NCBI GenBank assembly: GCA_944358225.1
Contig: CALVQP010000057.1
Location: forward strand, 1 to 6,459
Length of the DNA: 6,459 nt
From: an uncultured Bacilli bacterium
GTDB taxonomy: Bacteria; Bacillota_I; Bacilli_A; RF39; UBA660
Direction of reading: 5' to 3'
Part shown: positions 5,643 through 6,459 of the stretch, piece by piece
Numbering within the stretch: position 1 is the first letter of the stretch
Layout: the number at the start of each line of letters is the position of its first letter
The notes under the pieces: model-generated
What the model was told of the DNA's origin: nothing
The model's database searches: none
The model's input: the letters and a program-made list of their open reading frames with translations, nothing else
Translations under genes and position numbers: made by a program

Positions 5643-6095
5643 TTATTTTTGTTTTTTACTCTTAGCAGGACCGGCTTGATTTTTTAGTAAATCTCTTATT
5701 TCTTCTAAAAGTAGTACCTCACTACTCTTTTTAGGTTCTTCTTTTGCTACCACTTCCTTTTTTGGCATTATTTTATTAAGAATTTTAACAAAGATAAATA
5801 CGCAAAGAGCAATAATTAAAAAGTCAATAACATTTTGAATAAAATTACCTAACATAATATTGGCTTCCCCAAAAGTTATTTTTAAACCTGTAAAATCATG
5901 TCCCCCAATTATTACACCAATAACAGGCATTAATATATCACTAACTACGGAAGTAACTATTTTTCCAAACGCCCCACCAATAATTACACCAACTGCTAAA
6001 TCCACAACATTACCTTTAGCAATAAATTCTTTAAATTCATTAATAAACTTGTTTTCTTTAATTTTTTTTAATTCTTTTTTAACATTTTTCTTCAT
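5643..6095 (-). CDS. mscL: large-conductance mechanosensitive channel MscL
   Basis: MscL is a homopentameric inner-membrane channel that opens at near-lytic tension and releases solutes on hypo-osmotic shock. The family signature KGNVVDLAVGVIIGGAFGKIV (27-47) covers the pore-lining first helix, followed by SDILMPVIG (52-60). A short outside loop (61-82) precedes the second helix (about 84-108) and the C-terminal cytoplasmic helix VLLLEEIRDLLKNQ (127-140) that forms the five-helix bundle. Length is 150 residues. The N-terminus is about 16 residues longer than the usual short amphipathic start: MKKNVKKELKKIKENK precedes FINEFKEFIAKGN. The start is supported by AAGGAAG at 6105-6111, about 9 bases upstream, and there is no other ATG before the conserved region. 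It may be co-transcribed with the ORFs at the right edge or use a weak promoter inside them. All channel landmarks are present. Confidence 0.96.
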   Translation of the reverse strand: MKKNVKKELKKIKENKFINEFKEFIAKGNVVDLAVGVIIGGAFGKIVTSVVSDILMPVIGVIIGGHDFTGLKITFGEANIMLGNFIQNVIDFLIIALCVFIFVKILNKIMPKKEVVAKEEPKKSSEVLLLEEIRDLLKNQAGPAKSKKQK

Positions 6096-6120
6096 TTTTT
6101 ACTACTTCCTTCTTTAAAGA

Positions 6121-6249
6121 CTAATTACCTTTTAATATTAAACCTAATCTAATTCCATCTTCAATTGCCTCATTACTCATAGCAAAGCGATTTTTATGAT
6201 TAATTAAAATATTAGGATCTTTTAAAGATATATCATTATAATAAGTCAC
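6121..6249 (-). CDS. 42-codon ORF after the edge gene, possibly its severed C-terminus
   Basis: The frame opens with GTG directly after the TAA of the edge gene (TAAGTG), in the same frame, and runs 42 codons to TAG. Its product begins VTYYNDISLKDPN and ends EAIEDGIRLGLILKGN. I do not recognise it. Upstream AAAGAGAG is a weak ribosome binding site about 9 bases away. The reading frame after the stop still looks protein-like, with charged helical residues and no low-complexity DNA character. It may be a tiny coupled gene or the C-terminus of the edge gene cut off by a nonsense mutation. It ends 25 bases before mscL. Confidence 0.3.
   Translation of the reverse strand: MTYYNDISLKDPNILINHKNRFAMSNEAIEDGIRLGLILKGN
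6135..6164 (-). promoter_or_regulatory. possible mscL promoter
   Basis: On the minus strand TTGAAG (6159-6164) and TAATAT (6135-6140) are separated by 18 bases and would give a leader of about 33 bases to the mscL start. They lie inside the end of the preceding ORF, and such matches are common in AT-rich DNA, so this is weak. Confidence 0.25.
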
Positions 6250-6459
6250 TTAACTAAACTCTCTTTTTAATAAATTAATATATTCAATTAAATCACATTT
6301 AATAAATTCTCTGGCTGCAATTAAATGAATATTGTTTAAAGTATTTTGCGTGGTATGAGGAATCTGATCATATCCTTTTTCCAAAATAAAATACACTTCT
6401 AAAATTTTACAAGAAGCAATTCCCAATTGTTGCTCAGTATTATAAAGCGAAATTAAATT
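6250..6459 (-). CDS. unrecognised protein, C-terminal part (runs off the right edge)
   Basis: The frame is open from the window edge for 69 codons to TAA at 6250-6252. The visible product reads SLYNTEQQLGIASCKILEVYFILEKGYDQ, then IPHTTQNTLNNIHLIAAREFIKCDLIEYINLLKREFS. It looks like two or three amphipathic helices with alternating hydrophobic and charged residues, soluble, without cysteine pairs or catalytic motifs. I cannot assign a family. Codon use and amino-acid content match the neighbouring genes, which supports real coding. The same frame continues past the stop as another 42 codons, so the gene may be interrupted. It is on the same strand as mscL and upstream of it. Confidence 0.5.
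   Translation of the reverse strand, partial: NLISLYNTEQQLGIASCKILEVYFILEKGYDQIPHTTQNTLNNIHLIAAREFIKCDLIEYINLLKREFS

Noticed and set aside
5860..6117. 85-codon ORF on the + strand
   Set aside because: It lies antisense within mscL and its upstream region, ends in low-complexity Phe/Leu from the lysine-rich mscL start, and has no convincing ribosome binding site. It is a shadow of mscL.

Overview
The window is very AT-rich DNA with short intergenic gaps and strong AAGGAG-type ribosome binding sites. TGA is used as a stop (end of the SpoIIM-like gene), so this is the standard code and not the Mycoplasma code. MnmA, ZupT, MscL, a SpoIIM-like protein and a DUF4044-like small protein together suggest a low-GC Bacillota, probably an uncultured Bacilli/Erysipelotrichia-type gut lineage. 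That placement is inference; no rRNA is present.

Layout. Bases 1-585 are a gene graveyard on the + strand. The first ~83 codons of a RhuM-family gene join directly, out of frame, to a piece of a formylglycine-generating-enzyme (SUMF1) domain, which runs into a rho-independent terminator. Bases 659-1411 encode a ZupT-type ZIP metal transporter (+). It converges on a minus-strand regulator gene (1476-2261) with an XRE-like helix-turn-helix, a near-consensus promoter and nested inverted repeats that look like an autoregulatory operator. Upstream of that, also on the minus strand, mnmA (3687-4796) is translationally coupled by a TAATG overlap to an unrecognised ~433-residue protein (2386-3687). 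That protein is built from two diverged copies of one ~200-residue unit. A SpoIIM-like membrane protein (4851-5435, minus) precedes mnmA and is divergent from a 31-residue membrane protein (5510-5605, +). The small protein shares a bidirectional terminator with mscL (5643-6095, minus). The right edge holds the end of an unrecognised minus-strand gene with an in-frame stop followed at once by a GTG-started 42-codon ORF, just upstream of mscL.

Functionally this is mostly housekeeping: metal uptake, tRNA wobble thiolation and osmotic protection, plus one decaying accessory patch. I see no defence system, CRISPR array, insertion sequence, RNA gene or riboswitch. The most unusual items are the duplicated protein coupled to MnmA, the regulator's operator-like promoter and the RhuM/SUMF1 mosaic.
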